Positions 54,773 through 62,843 of a DNA stretch of 64,000 nt are shown piece after piece. Under the pieces are notes generated by a model. It searched no databases. It was not told the origin of the DNA and saw only the letters and a list, made by a program, of their open reading frames with translations. Origin of the DNA: an uncultured Planctomycetaceae bacterium (GTDB lineage: Bacteria; Planctomycetota; Planctomycetia; Planctomycetales; Planctomycetaceae); the NCBI GenBank assembly GCA_903858815.1, contig CAIOKE010000133.1, forward strand, positions 248,001-312,000, in the 5' to 3' direction. Position 1 is the first letter of the stretch; each line of letters begins with the position of its first letter. The position numbers were made by a program, and so were the translations under genes.

Positions 54773-54968
54773 AAACCGACTGTGCACAGCGCGCTGAATC
54801 GCACAGTCTCGCGATTGAACTGCCGCATTTCAGCACGCCTCCCGGCCCTGCCCCGCCTCCGCAACAACGCCCCGACGTCAAGTGCTCCCGATTACGGTAC
54901 TGGCACGCAACCTGCATAACGTGGGCGCTGACTTGTTGTTTCTGAAACCTCAGATCAGGGTGAAAACC

Positions 54969-55388
54969 ATGCGCAGAAATGATCCGATATCGCACGTCAT
55001 GACAAAGAATCCTGTCGTTCTCGAAACAGGTGACTCGCTGTCAAAGGCGCGGCAGCTGTTTGAGGAGTCGGGGGTGCATCACCTGCCGGTGGTTCATGGG
55101 GGTGAGCTGGCGGGAATGCTGTCGTGGACCGACTTCCTGCGGGTCAGTTTTGGTGAATTCGGCAACCAGGATGTACGCAGCCTTGATGCTGTGCTGGACC
55201 ATACTCGCAAGCTCCGGGATGTCATGCGAACCGATGTCGTGACGATGCCCCTCAGCGGTACAGTGCGCGATGCAGCCGTAATTCTCAGTCGTGGTGGATT
55301 TCATTCTGTTCCTGTGGTTGATGGTAATCGACTGGCTGGAATTGTCACATCCACAGATCTGATTCACTATCTGGTAGAGCAGTACTGA
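54969..55388 (+). CDS. Tandem CBS-domain protein
   Basis: ATG 54969 with AGGGTG upstream. The 139-aa product consists of two CBS motifs in a Bateman pair: PISHVMTKNPVVLETGDSLS...HHLPVVHGGELAGMLSWTDFL and KLRDVMRTDVVTMPLSGTV...HSVPVVDGNRLAGIVTSTDLI. It has no other domain. Such stand-alone pairs bind adenine nucleotides or similar ligands and act as sensors for partners. Partner unknown; the next gene is the threonine aldolase 88 bp away with a hairpin in between. Confidence 0.92.
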   Translation: MRRNDPISHVMTKNPVVLETGDSLSKARQLFEESGVHHLPVVHGGELAGMLSWTDFLRVSFGEFGNQDVRSLDAVLDHTRKLRDVMRTDVVTMPLSGTVRDAAVILSRGGFHSVPVVDGNRLAGIVTSTDLIHYLVEQY

Positions 55389-55411
55389 TCAGCGGGCCGG
55401 CCTGTTGAAGC

Positions 55412-55446
55412 CCTGGTCAGCCTCGCTATCATGCGGGCTGACCAGG
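55412..55446. terminator. Perfect 11-bp hairpin between CBS and threonine aldolase genes
   Basis: CCTGGTCAGCC (55412-55422) pairs with GGCTGACCAGG (55436-55446), leaving a 13-nt loop. It follows the CBS gene stop by 24 bp and lies 30 bp before the GTG of the aldolase gene. No T tail. It may be a weak terminator or a leader structure for the aldolase. Confidence 0.45.
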
Positions 55447-55476
55447 CCTTGACTGTCTTGCCGGGAAGGAAATCGT

Positions 55477-56557
55477 GTGCGGCTGATCGATCTTCGCAGT
55501 GATACAGTAACTCGCCCTACTCCTGCCATGCGCAGGGCGATGTTTGAAGCTGAGGTTGGCGATGATGTGATGGGTGAAGACCCGACTGTCAATCGGCTTG
55601 AGCGACAGGTGGCTGAATTGTTTGGTTGTGAAGCCGCAGTCTTCGCCTGCTCGGGTACTCAAAGCAACCAGATGGCCGTGCGACTGCACTGTATCCCTGG
55701 TGACGAGCTGCTGATTCATGAAAGCAGTCACATCTGCAATTTCGAGGCTGGTGCTCCAGCCGCACTCAGTGGCGTTACCGTCAGAACTCTCAACGGCCAT
55801 GGTGGAATGCTTGATGTCCCGGATCTTGAGGGGCGTGTTCGGGTCAATGATCAGCACTTCTGTCGTACGCGGCTGGTTTGTCTTGAAAACACCACCAATC
55901 TCGGAGGTGGTCGTGTGTATCCGCTGCAACAGATGCAGCGTGTGAGTGACTGGGCAGTGGCTGCAGGTCTCAAACGTCATCTTGACGGTGCGCGGCTGTT
56001 CAACGCACTGGTTGCCGCGGGGGCTCAGGCGGTCGAAACCGCTCGCTGCTTCGATACCATCTCCATCTGTTTTTCCAAGGGCCTTGGCTGCCCGGTAGGC
56101 TCCATGCTGATCGGCAGTGCCGCAGACATGGCCAAGGCCCGTCGCATTCGTAAACTGTTCGGTGGTGGCCTGCGACAGGCTGGTATGCTGGCGGCCGCAG
56201 CCATCCATGCCCTGCAGCATCATGTCGATCGACTGGCCGACGATCATCGTCACGCTCAGCAGCTGGCGGCCGGATTTCAGCAGCTTCCCGGCGTCATAGG
56301 GGTCCCCGCAGCCATTGAAACAAACCTCGTATTCTTCGAACTCGATCCTGAAGTCGGGACGGCAGTACAGTTTGCCGGAGCGATGCGTGATCGAGGAGTT
56401 CTGATTGGTCCTATGGGGGGGACAGCGCGTGCGACTGGTGACTCATCTCGATGTCGCCGAGGCAGATGTGCAGACCACTCTCTTCGCTGCACAGGATGCA
56501 CTGCAGCAGGGGTTCCGTGACCGTCCAGTGCAGGGGAAGGGACCATTTTCCCGCTGA
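55477..56557 (+). CDS. ltaE: L-threonine aldolase, reading frame broken at a G7 run
   Basis: PLP enzyme cleaving L-threonine (and allo-threonine) to glycine and acetaldehyde. GTG 55477 follows GGGAAGGAAATC. Family features: LIDLRSDTVTRPTPAMRRAM, GDDVMGEDPTVNRLER, GTQSNQMAVRLH, HESSHICNFEAGAPAALSG, the PLP Lys in ICFSKGLGCPVGSML, and ETNLVFFEL. The uninterrupted frame stops at 56520 with a basic, Cys-rich tail that does not match the family. If one G is removed from the seven at 56415-56421, translation continues as GPMGGQRVRLVTHLDVAEAD to a TGA at 56555-56557, restoring the normal C-terminus (359 aa). The unshifted product would have 347 aa. Confidence 0.88.
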
Positions 56558-56603
56558 ATTCCGGTAACTGCCCTGTCTGTTATTCACAGCAACACCGGCA
56601 GAT

Positions 56604-56633
56604 TCTGCCGATCGCTGTTCGCTCATCGGCAGA
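56604..56633. promoter_or_regulatory. 9-bp inverted repeat downstream of threonine aldolase
   Basis: TCTGCCGAT (56604-56612) pairs with ATCGGCAGA (56625-56633) across a 12-nt loop. It lies 47 bp after the restored aldolase stop and 157 bp before the next ATG. No T run follows. Confidence 0.35.
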
Positions 56634-56789
56634 TCCCGCCGAATCCTGCCTGCGGATCTTCCGGACTCAGGTATCGGTCGGCGGAAGCTGAGTGCCCGAC
56701 GTCTGCCCGGCACCCGGCAGGCTGTATGATGCCGGCCCGTCGTTCATGCTGGACGACACAGCTCAGGTGCTCAGCAGGAATGTCGTAAC

Positions 56790-58025
56790 ATGCGAGAGCT
56801 TCGCAGGCATTTGTTTCTTTTTCTGGCAGCCGTTTCACTGATCTGCAGCGCAGGTTGTGGCCGTGAGGCGACACCGGCGGCAGCCACGGATGATGAGCTG
56901 CTTGCCGAATTGTCCGCCGGTGAAAAGACCGAACAGCCACCAGCAAAACCCGTGCAAAAACCCATTCGTGTTCGCTCAGCATCTGCCAGTCGCTCCGGAC
57001 AGGACATTCTGCGCAAGCCCAAAGGGGAGCGACTGGAACTGCGATTGAAAAAAGGTGATCGCTTCCCGCTGATGAAAACGGTCGAACAGACGCTGGTCCA
57101 GAAGTCTGAAACGCATCCGGCGTTCGCAAAAACTCTGCTGGAACTCAGTCTCGCAATCACAGTTCAGGACGTACAGGATGACTCGATACTGCTCGGAATA
57201 GTGTATTCCCGGGTCGTATATGAGCATGATATCAGCGGTCGCAGGCTGAAATTTGATTCGGCGGCCGGTCAGGAGTCTGTGCCGTGGGATGCGATTCCAT
57301 ATGCCGGGATGGTTGGTAACGGCTTCTCCTTCCGACTTGGACGCGATAATCGCATTCGTGAACTGGTGGGCTATCGCGAATTTCTTGAACGCTGTGTAGC
57401 GCGAGTTCCGATGGAACGACGCCAGTCGCTGCTGGCGGAGCTCAGCGGACGGTTCGGTGACGACGGTGTTGCCAACTTCGTGGACGATTCCATCGGCCTG
57501 CTTCCATATGACGCCAGTGTCGACCGTGAATCAGCGACCCTCGTCATGCCGGGTGACGTCTGGACCAGAGAGCGACGACTGATGCAGCCGGTACCGGTTC
57601 ATCTGACATCCACTTACACGCTCTCATCCATCAATGAGCGAACGGCCGAAATTGAAATCGCAGGGCGTATCGCGGCATCCGAGGCGGTGAATTCCAACGG
57701 TCCCGGACGTGTCCGCATTTCAGGCGGTCGCAGTGAAGGAACCTGTACGGTTGACCGCGCCACCGGGTTGCCACTGCACGTCGCTGTCACTCGAAATCTG
57801 TCCATGCGCGTCGCCACGGAGGATGGAGTTGAGGTCCAGCAGGAGAAATCCATTGTGACGACGATTCGCGCTTTCCCGGAAAATCGCCGGGACCGACCGG
57901 CAGCGGCAGCCGGTGGTACGGCAATTCGTCGAGTCAGTGCGGCCCAGGAGACTGGCGAATCTGCACCTGATCCGGCAGAATCCGTTCAGGATTCAGGTCG
58001 AGCAGTTCAGGCAGTCTACCCCTGA
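56790..58025 (+). CDS. DUF6263-like lipoprotein (paralogue 2)
   Basis: The ATG at 56790 is preceded by AGGA. The 411-aa product has a lipoprotein signal (LFLFLAAVSLICSAGC, lipobox SAGC at about residue 23), then a low-complexity linker rich in Ala, Pro and Lys, and from residue 75 a beta-rich domain (ERLELRLKKGDRFPLMKTVE, ILLGIVYSRVVYEHD, GNGFSFRLGRDNRIRELVGY). This layout matches the protein at 10181-11059: a K-x-G-x-x-F/L-K-Y/M-like start, a VNGFSF-like core and a GDVW/GESW segment. I therefore call both DUF6263-like. Function unknown. The next gene is 11 bp downstream. Confidence 0.65.
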   Translation: MRELRRHLFLFLAAVSLICSAGCGREATPAAATDDELLAELSAGEKTEQPPAKPVQKPIRVRSASASRSGQDILRKPKGERLELRLKKGDRFPLMKTVEQTLVQKSETHPAFAKTLLELSLAITVQDVQDDSILLGIVYSRVVYEHDISGRRLKFDSAAGQESVPWDAIPYAGMVGNGFSFRLGRDNRIRELVGYREFLERCVARVPMERRQSLLAELSGRFGDDGVANFVDDSIGLLPYDASVDRESATLVMPGDVWTRERRLMQPVPVHLTSTYTLSSINERTAEIEIAGRIAASEAVNSNGPGRVRISGGRSEGTCTVDRATGLPLHVAVTRNLSMRVATEDGVEVQQEKSIVTTIRAFPENRRDRPAAAAGGTAIRRVSAAQETGESAPDPAESVQDSGRAVQAVYP

Positions 58026-58036
58026 AAGCACAATCT

Positions 58037-59359
58037 ATGACAACGCAGTCAATCGGGTGCAATGGGCAACCGCACACGCGGCGATCCATCCTGTGTGGAC
58101 TGGCAGCGGTGGCCGGCAACTGTCTGCCGTGGAGCGGTGTTTCGGCCGCGCCCCGTCTGTCACGCTGGAAAATTGAACGACCGGCAATCGGAGCCATCGG
58201 GCTCAGATATCAGGGCTCTGTAATCGCTCAGAAAGCAATCGCTCACGGCGAACTGGCAGCAATCTGTGATGTGGACCGTCATGTCCGTGAGCAGGCCCGA
58301 GCTGCGTTCGGCAGTACTGCAGCCATCTTTGAAGATTACCGGGAACTGCTGGCAGCAAAAAAGGTTGACGTGGTGCTGATAGGTACCCCCGATCACTGGC
58401 ACGCAAAAATGCTGATCGATGCCTGTCGCGCGGGAATGGACGTGTACTGTGAAAAACCGCTGACGCTGACTGTGGACGAAGGCCGAGTCATTCGCGATGC
58501 CGTCACATCCACAAAACAGATCGTGCAGGTAGGTTCCTGGCAACGCAGTGACTCCCGTTTTCGACTCGCGATTGAAATGATCCGTGCCGGTCGTATTGGA
58601 AAACTGCAGACGGTTGAAGTCATCCTCGGGAAAAACGAAACCGGAGGGCCGTTTGAAATCAGCAGGCCTCCAAAGAATCTGAACTGGAATCTGTGGCAGG
58701 GGCAGACCCCGGATGTGCCGTATATCGCTGAGCGATCGCATTACACATTTCGCTGGTGGCACGAGTATTCCGGGGGACAAATGACGGACTGGGGAGCGCA
58801 TCACATCGATATCGCACAGTGGGCTATCAATTCACTCCCGATAAAATTCCGCGGCCGGGGACGTCCTGCAACCTTAACAAACGGCTACAACGTGCCGCTC
58901 GATTTTTCCGCCGAGGTGGAATTCGAAAATGGTGTGGTCATGACGATCGGCGATACGGGCCGCAACGGAATTCTGTTCACCGGCACTGCAGGGCGGATCT
59001 TTGTGAATCGGGGAACACTGGACGGTACACCAGTCGAACAGCTTGCCACCAACCCACTGGTTCGGGAATCCTATCAGGCATATTCCGGCGACAATCTGTC
59101 GCGACCCGAACGATCCGGAAAACTGGATGCGATCATTAACCATATGGGCAACTTCTTCGACTGCGTGGACAGCCGGCGACAGCCACTGTCGGATGTCGAA
59201 AGTCAGCATCGCAGCATCAGTACCTGTCATCTGGCGAATATTGCGATTCGGCTGGGACGGGAACTGCGCTGGAATCCGCAGGTCGAGCATTTTCAGGACG
59301 ACGCAGAAGCGGATAGACTGCTGAGTCGACCACAACGTGCGGGATTTGAGGTCGCCTGA
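58037..59359 (+). CDS. Gfo/Idh/MocA-family oxidoreductase, Tat-exported
   Basis: The 440-aa product begins with a twin-arginine-like signal (HTRRSILCGLAAVAGN). A Rossmann domain follows: AIGAIGLRYQGSVIAQKAI, ICDVDRHVREQA; the expected G-x-G-x-x-G is altered (GLRYQGS). Then VLIGTPDHWHAKMLIDACRAGMDVYCEKPLT is a family landmark with the catalytic Lys, and MTDWGAHHIDIAQW is typical of planctomycete members. Such proteins oxidise or isomerise sugars using NAD(P). The Tat signal suggests cofactor-bound export. It follows the DUF6263-like gene by 11 bp. Confidence 0.92.
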   Translation: MTTQSIGCNGQPHTRRSILCGLAAVAGNCLPWSGVSAAPRLSRWKIERPAIGAIGLRYQGSVIAQKAIAHGELAAICDVDRHVREQARAAFGSTAAIFEDYRELLAAKKVDVVLIGTPDHWHAKMLIDACRAGMDVYCEKPLTLTVDEGRVIRDAVTSTKQIVQVGSWQRSDSRFRLAIEMIRAGRIGKLQTVEVILGKNETGGPFEISRPPKNLNWNLWQGQTPDVPYIAERSHYTFRWWHEYSGGQMTDWGAHHIDIAQWAINSLPIKFRGRGRPATLTNGYNVPLDFSAEVEFENGVVMTIGDTGRNGILFTGTAGRIFVNRGTLDGTPVEQLATNPLVRESYQAYSGDNLSRPERSGKLDAIINHMGNFFDCVDSRRQPLSDVESQHRSISTCHLANIAIRLGRELRWNPQVEHFQDDAEADRLLSRPQRAGFEVA

Positions 59360-59387
59360 AGATTGCAGGTACGAACGGACGCAGGCT

Positions 59388-61301
59388 ATGACAGCAACGT
59401 CAAAATACACGGGTGAAGACATCGAAGTACTGGAGGGGCTGGAACCGGTCCGCCGACGTCCCTCGATGTACATTGGTGGAGTAGATTCTCGTGGATTGCA
59501 TCACCTCTTGTGGGAAATCGTGGACAATTCCGTCGACGAATTTCTCGCCGGCGAATGTAATCGAATCGTGGTCACACTGCACAAGGATGGTGCATCCTGT
59601 TCAGTCCAGGACAATGGTCGCGGGATTCCCGTGGACAAACATCCCAAAGTGAAAAAGTCCACGCTGGAAGTGATTCTCACGACTCTGCACGCCGGCGGCA
59701 AATTCTCGGGCAAGAACTATGCTCGCAGTGGTGGACTGCATGGTGTCGGGTCTTCCGTGGTCAACGCCCTGTCGTCTGAAATGACCGCCACAGTTCACCG
59801 TGACGGATTTGAATGGCGGCAGAAATTTCGTCGAGGAACACCACAGGGATCGGTGGAAAAAGTTCGCCCGTTCCGGGGCCGCGGCACAACGATCTTCTTT
59901 CGACCGGATGACGAGATTTTCCGCCGCACTCAGTTCAACGCAGACACGATCCGTCAGCACCTTGAGGATATTTCCTATATCCATGGGGGCCTGACGATCA
60001 CATTCTGCGATGAACAGAAGGGTGAAACCCATGAGCTGCACCACCCGGAAGGGATCCTCGCGTATATTGAAAAAGTGACTTCAGATACTGGTCGCAAGCC
60101 GGCTCATGAACAGATTTTCTCAGTAACTCGAGATGACCGCGACGCCAAAGTTGAGGTTGTGCTCCGCTGGACAGATTCGACGGAAGAGAATGTTCGCAGT
60201 TATGTGAACGGTATCAGAACTCACGCCGGCGGAACTCACGAAAACGGCCTGAAATCGGGCGTCGTCAAGGCTGTTCGCAATTACATGGAAGTCCATGACT
60301 TCAAGCCTCGTGGTGTGACGATCACCTCGGAAGATATCCGTGAGGGTCTGATCTGCGTGCTCAGCGTGTTCATCGGTGATCCGATGTTTCAGGGCCAGAC
60401 AAAGGATCGCCTGAACAACCCGGAGACTTCGGCTGCTGTTGACGGTGTCGTCCGACCGGCACTGGAAAACTGGCTCAACAATAATCCGTCGCTCGCCGAT
60501 GCGATCCTGGGACGCATGGTACTGGCAGCCAGAGCGCGGCAGGCCAGTCGGGAAGCGGTCTCGGAAGTCCGTCGCAAAACGGTAGGAGTTCGAAAAACCA
60601 ATCTGCCCGGAAAGCTGGTGGACTGCCAGTCCCGCAACACAGATGAAAGTGAACTGTTTATCGTCGAAGGTGATTCTGCCGGCGGAACGGCCGTCATGGG
60701 CCGACAGGCTGCAACTCAGGCTGTCCTGCCACTGCGCGGCAAAATCCTGAACACCGAAGCCATGTCCACTTCAAAAATCCTTGAAAGCAGTGAAATTCGG
60801 GATATCGTGGAAACGCTGGGCGCCGGGATCGGCAGCAATTTTGATGTGCGTCATCTGCGATATGCTCGCATCATTCTGCTCATGGATGCTGACAGCGATG
60901 GTTACCACATCTCCACTCTGCTGCTGACGTTTTTCTTCCGTCACATGCCGGAACTGATCCGCCAGGGGCGACTCTACATCGCTCAACCTCCGCTCTATCG
61001 CATTGAGGTGGGCAAGGAAGTCACCTATGCCCGTAATGACGCCGAGAAAGAGGAATTGCTGGCAGCGTTACCGGCAAATCGCACAGCCACGGTTCTGCGT
61101 TTCAAGGGCCTTGGCGAAATGAATGCCGCCCAGCTGCGGGATACCACGCTGGATCCCGGTGCTCGTGTCCTGTTGAAGGTCAATATTGAGAGTCAGCTGG
61201 AGGCGGACAAGACCTTTCATCAGCTGCTGGGCAAGGATGCCAGTGAGCGATACCGGATTATCATGGACGATGCCGGCTTTGCTGATGACCTCGATGTCTG
61301 A
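59388..61301 (+). CDS. gyrB: Type IIA DNA topoisomerase subunit B (GyrB/ParE)
   Basis: ATG 59388 follows GCAGG and the frame to 59337 adds nothing familiar. The 637-aa length fits short GyrB or ParE. ATPase (GHKL) motifs: WEIVDNSVDEFLAGE, VQDNGRGIPV and GGLHGVGSSVVNAL. QTKDRLNNPE ends the transducer; the Toprim domain has EGDSAGGTAVMGR, PLRGKILNTE and MDADSDGYHISTLLLTFFFRHMPELI. The last reads DADSDGYHI where gyrases have DADVDGAHI, closer to ParE; other parts are GyrB-like, so the gyrase/topo IV assignment is open. No A subunit is adjacent. Confidence 0.9.
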   Translation: MTATSKYTGEDIEVLEGLEPVRRRPSMYIGGVDSRGLHHLLWEIVDNSVDEFLAGECNRIVVTLHKDGASCSVQDNGRGIPVDKHPKVKKSTLEVILTTLHAGGKFSGKNYARSGGLHGVGSSVVNALSSEMTATVHRDGFEWRQKFRRGTPQGSVEKVRPFRGRGTTIFFRPDDEIFRRTQFNADTIRQHLEDISYIHGGLTITFCDEQKGETHELHHPEGILAYIEKVTSDTGRKPAHEQIFSVTRDDRDAKVEVVLRWTDSTEENVRSYVNGIRTHAGGTHENGLKSGVVKAVRNYMEVHDFKPRGVTITSEDIREGLICVLSVFIGDPMFQGQTKDRLNNPETSAAVDGVVRPALENWLNNNPSLADAILGRMVLAARARQASREAVSEVRRKTVGVRKTNLPGKLVDCQSRNTDESELFIVEGDSAGGTAVMGRQAATQAVLPLRGKILNTEAMSTSKILESSEIRDIVETLGAGIGSNFDVRHLRYARIILLMDADSDGYHISTLLLTFFFRHMPELIRQGRLYIAQPPLYRIEVGKEVTYARNDAEKEELLAALPANRTATVLRFKGLGEMNAAQLRDTTLDPGARVLLKVNIESQLEADKTFHQLLGKDASERYRIIMDDAGFADDLDV

Positions 61302-61447
61302 TGGTCATGAACTTTGACTGAAGCAGTTCGCTGCTCGAATTCCCCGTAATCCTCCGTTTTCCCCCTGTTTTTCAGCCTTTTCGGCTCAAGACTCGGGGTG
61401 AAAACGCCAGTGCGGCAGTATTGAACGGGACAGCCGGCCCCGATTCT

Positions 61448-61457
61448 GGTATCCTCT
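61448..61457 (+). promoter_or_regulatory. GGTATCCTCT motif upstream of the PQQ-propeller gene (possible -10)
   Basis: GGTATCCTCT lies 70 bp before the start codon, preceded by TCT (extended -10-like TGG). The identical ten bases precede ftr (35400-35409). No good -35 is visible. Confidence 0.3.
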
Positions 61458-61526
61458 CCCTGTCCGCGGATTGCCGTAAGGTACTCCGTTGAAGACCGGT
61501 CGACTGTCAGCAGATCAGGGTGCCAC

Positions 61527-62828
61527 ATGAAGTCTCTTGCGTTTGTGCGGAATATCAGAACGGGATTGGTAATCGTTTGTGTCGTGGCTCTGCATGTGGC
61601 CGTCTACGCTGGCGACTGGCCGTCATGGCGCGGCCCGAACCGCGATGACCTTTCCACTGAAACCGGCCTGCTGAAGTCCTGGCCTGAAGGTGGCCCGAAA
61701 AAACTCTGGGACACTCGCGAAGCTGGTCTGGGTTATTCCGGGTTTGCAATTGTCGGTAATCGGCTCTACACGATGGGTTCCGACGGCAAGGAACAAAGCT
61801 CCAGTGACTTCCTGATCTGCCTGGATATCGAAAACGGAAAGAAAATCTGGCAGCTGAAAGTCGGTCAGTATCTTGAAAACGGCTGGGGCGGCGGGCCTCG
61901 CAGTACCCCCACAGTGTCAGCTGACGGCGCACATGTTGTTGCCATCGGTGCTCAGGGTGATGTGGTCTGTGCCAGGACCGCTGATGGCAGCGAAGTCTGG
62001 CGCACAGCCATGAAGCAGACAAACCAGGATGACCCCAAAAACCTTGGTGGCTCTGTCCCCAGCTGGGGCTACTGCGAATCAGCACTGATTGATGGTGACA
62101 GGGTTCTGTTCACGCCGGGCGGGTCACTGGGAACAGTTGCCTGCTTCAATCTCCAGACTGGGGACAGGATCTGGCAGTCTGATGAAATGCAGGAGCTGGC
62201 ACACTACTCGTCAATTATCGTTGTAAATCACTTTGGCAGGAAACAGTACATTCAATTGACTGCCAGTAAACTGTTTGGGCTTGATGAAAATGGCAAATTG
62301 CAGTGGCAGGCGGATTTTCCGGGCCGAGTGGCTGTAATTCCGACACCCATCTATCGGGATGGCAGTGTTTACGTCACTGCAGGCTACGGGGCCGGCTGCA
62401 TGCTGGTGAAAGTTTCTGCTGACAATCAGGTGCAGGAAGTTTACAAAAACAACGAGATGAAGAATCACCACGGTGGTGTCGTGCTCGTCGGCGAGCATCT
62501 TTATGGCCACAGCGATTCTGTGGGTATTATCTGTCAGAAATTTGACACAGGCGAGCAGGTGTGGACTGACAAAAAACGCGATGGCAGCAAGGGGGCAGTC
62601 GCCTTCGCCGATGGAATGCTGTACTGCCTTGCGGAAGGCTCAGGCGAATGCTTCCTCGTGGAAGCGGTGCCCGGCGGATACACGGAACGCGGTCGCTTCA
62701 CACTGGCTCCGCAGACAGAGCAGAGGAATCCGCAGGGTCGTGTCTGGACGCACCCGGTCATCTGCAATGGCCGGTTGTACCTTCGTGACCAGGAGATTAT
62801 CTGCTGCTACGATATCAAGCAGCAGTAA
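61527..62828 (+). CDS. Exported PQQ-like beta-propeller protein
   Basis: ATG 61527 follows AGGGTG. The 433-aa product has a signal peptide (about 1-28, cleavage after YAG/VYA) and then DWPSWRGPNRDDLSTETGLL, the usual start of planctomycete PQQ-like propellers. Repeats with the tryptophan-docking pattern (G-K-x-I/V-W; LDIENGKKIWQLKV, ARTADGSEVWRTAM, LQTGDRIWQSD, FDTGEQVWTDK) number about six. There is no haem motif. Such proteins may bind PQQ or act only as scaffolds. It lies 16 bp upstream of the DUF1549-type gene, so the two form an operon. Confidence 0.9.
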   Translation: MKSLAFVRNIRTGLVIVCVVALHVAVYAGDWPSWRGPNRDDLSTETGLLKSWPEGGPKKLWDTREAGLGYSGFAIVGNRLYTMGSDGKEQSSSDFLICLDIENGKKIWQLKVGQYLENGWGGGPRSTPTVSADGAHVVAIGAQGDVVCARTADGSEVWRTAMKQTNQDDPKNLGGSVPSWGYCESALIDGDRVLFTPGGSLGTVACFNLQTGDRIWQSDEMQELAHYSSIIVVNHFGRKQYIQLTASKLFGLDENGKLQWQADFPGRVAVIPTPIYRDGSVYVTAGYGAGCMLVKVSADNQVQEVYKNNEMKNHHGGVVLVGEHLYGHSDSVGIICQKFDTGEQVWTDKKRDGSKGAVAFADGMLYCLAEGSGECFLVEAVPGGYTERGRFTLAPQTEQRNPQGRVWTHPVICNGRLYLRDQEIICCYDIKQQ

Positions 62829-62843
62829 GCTGAAAGATCCGCT

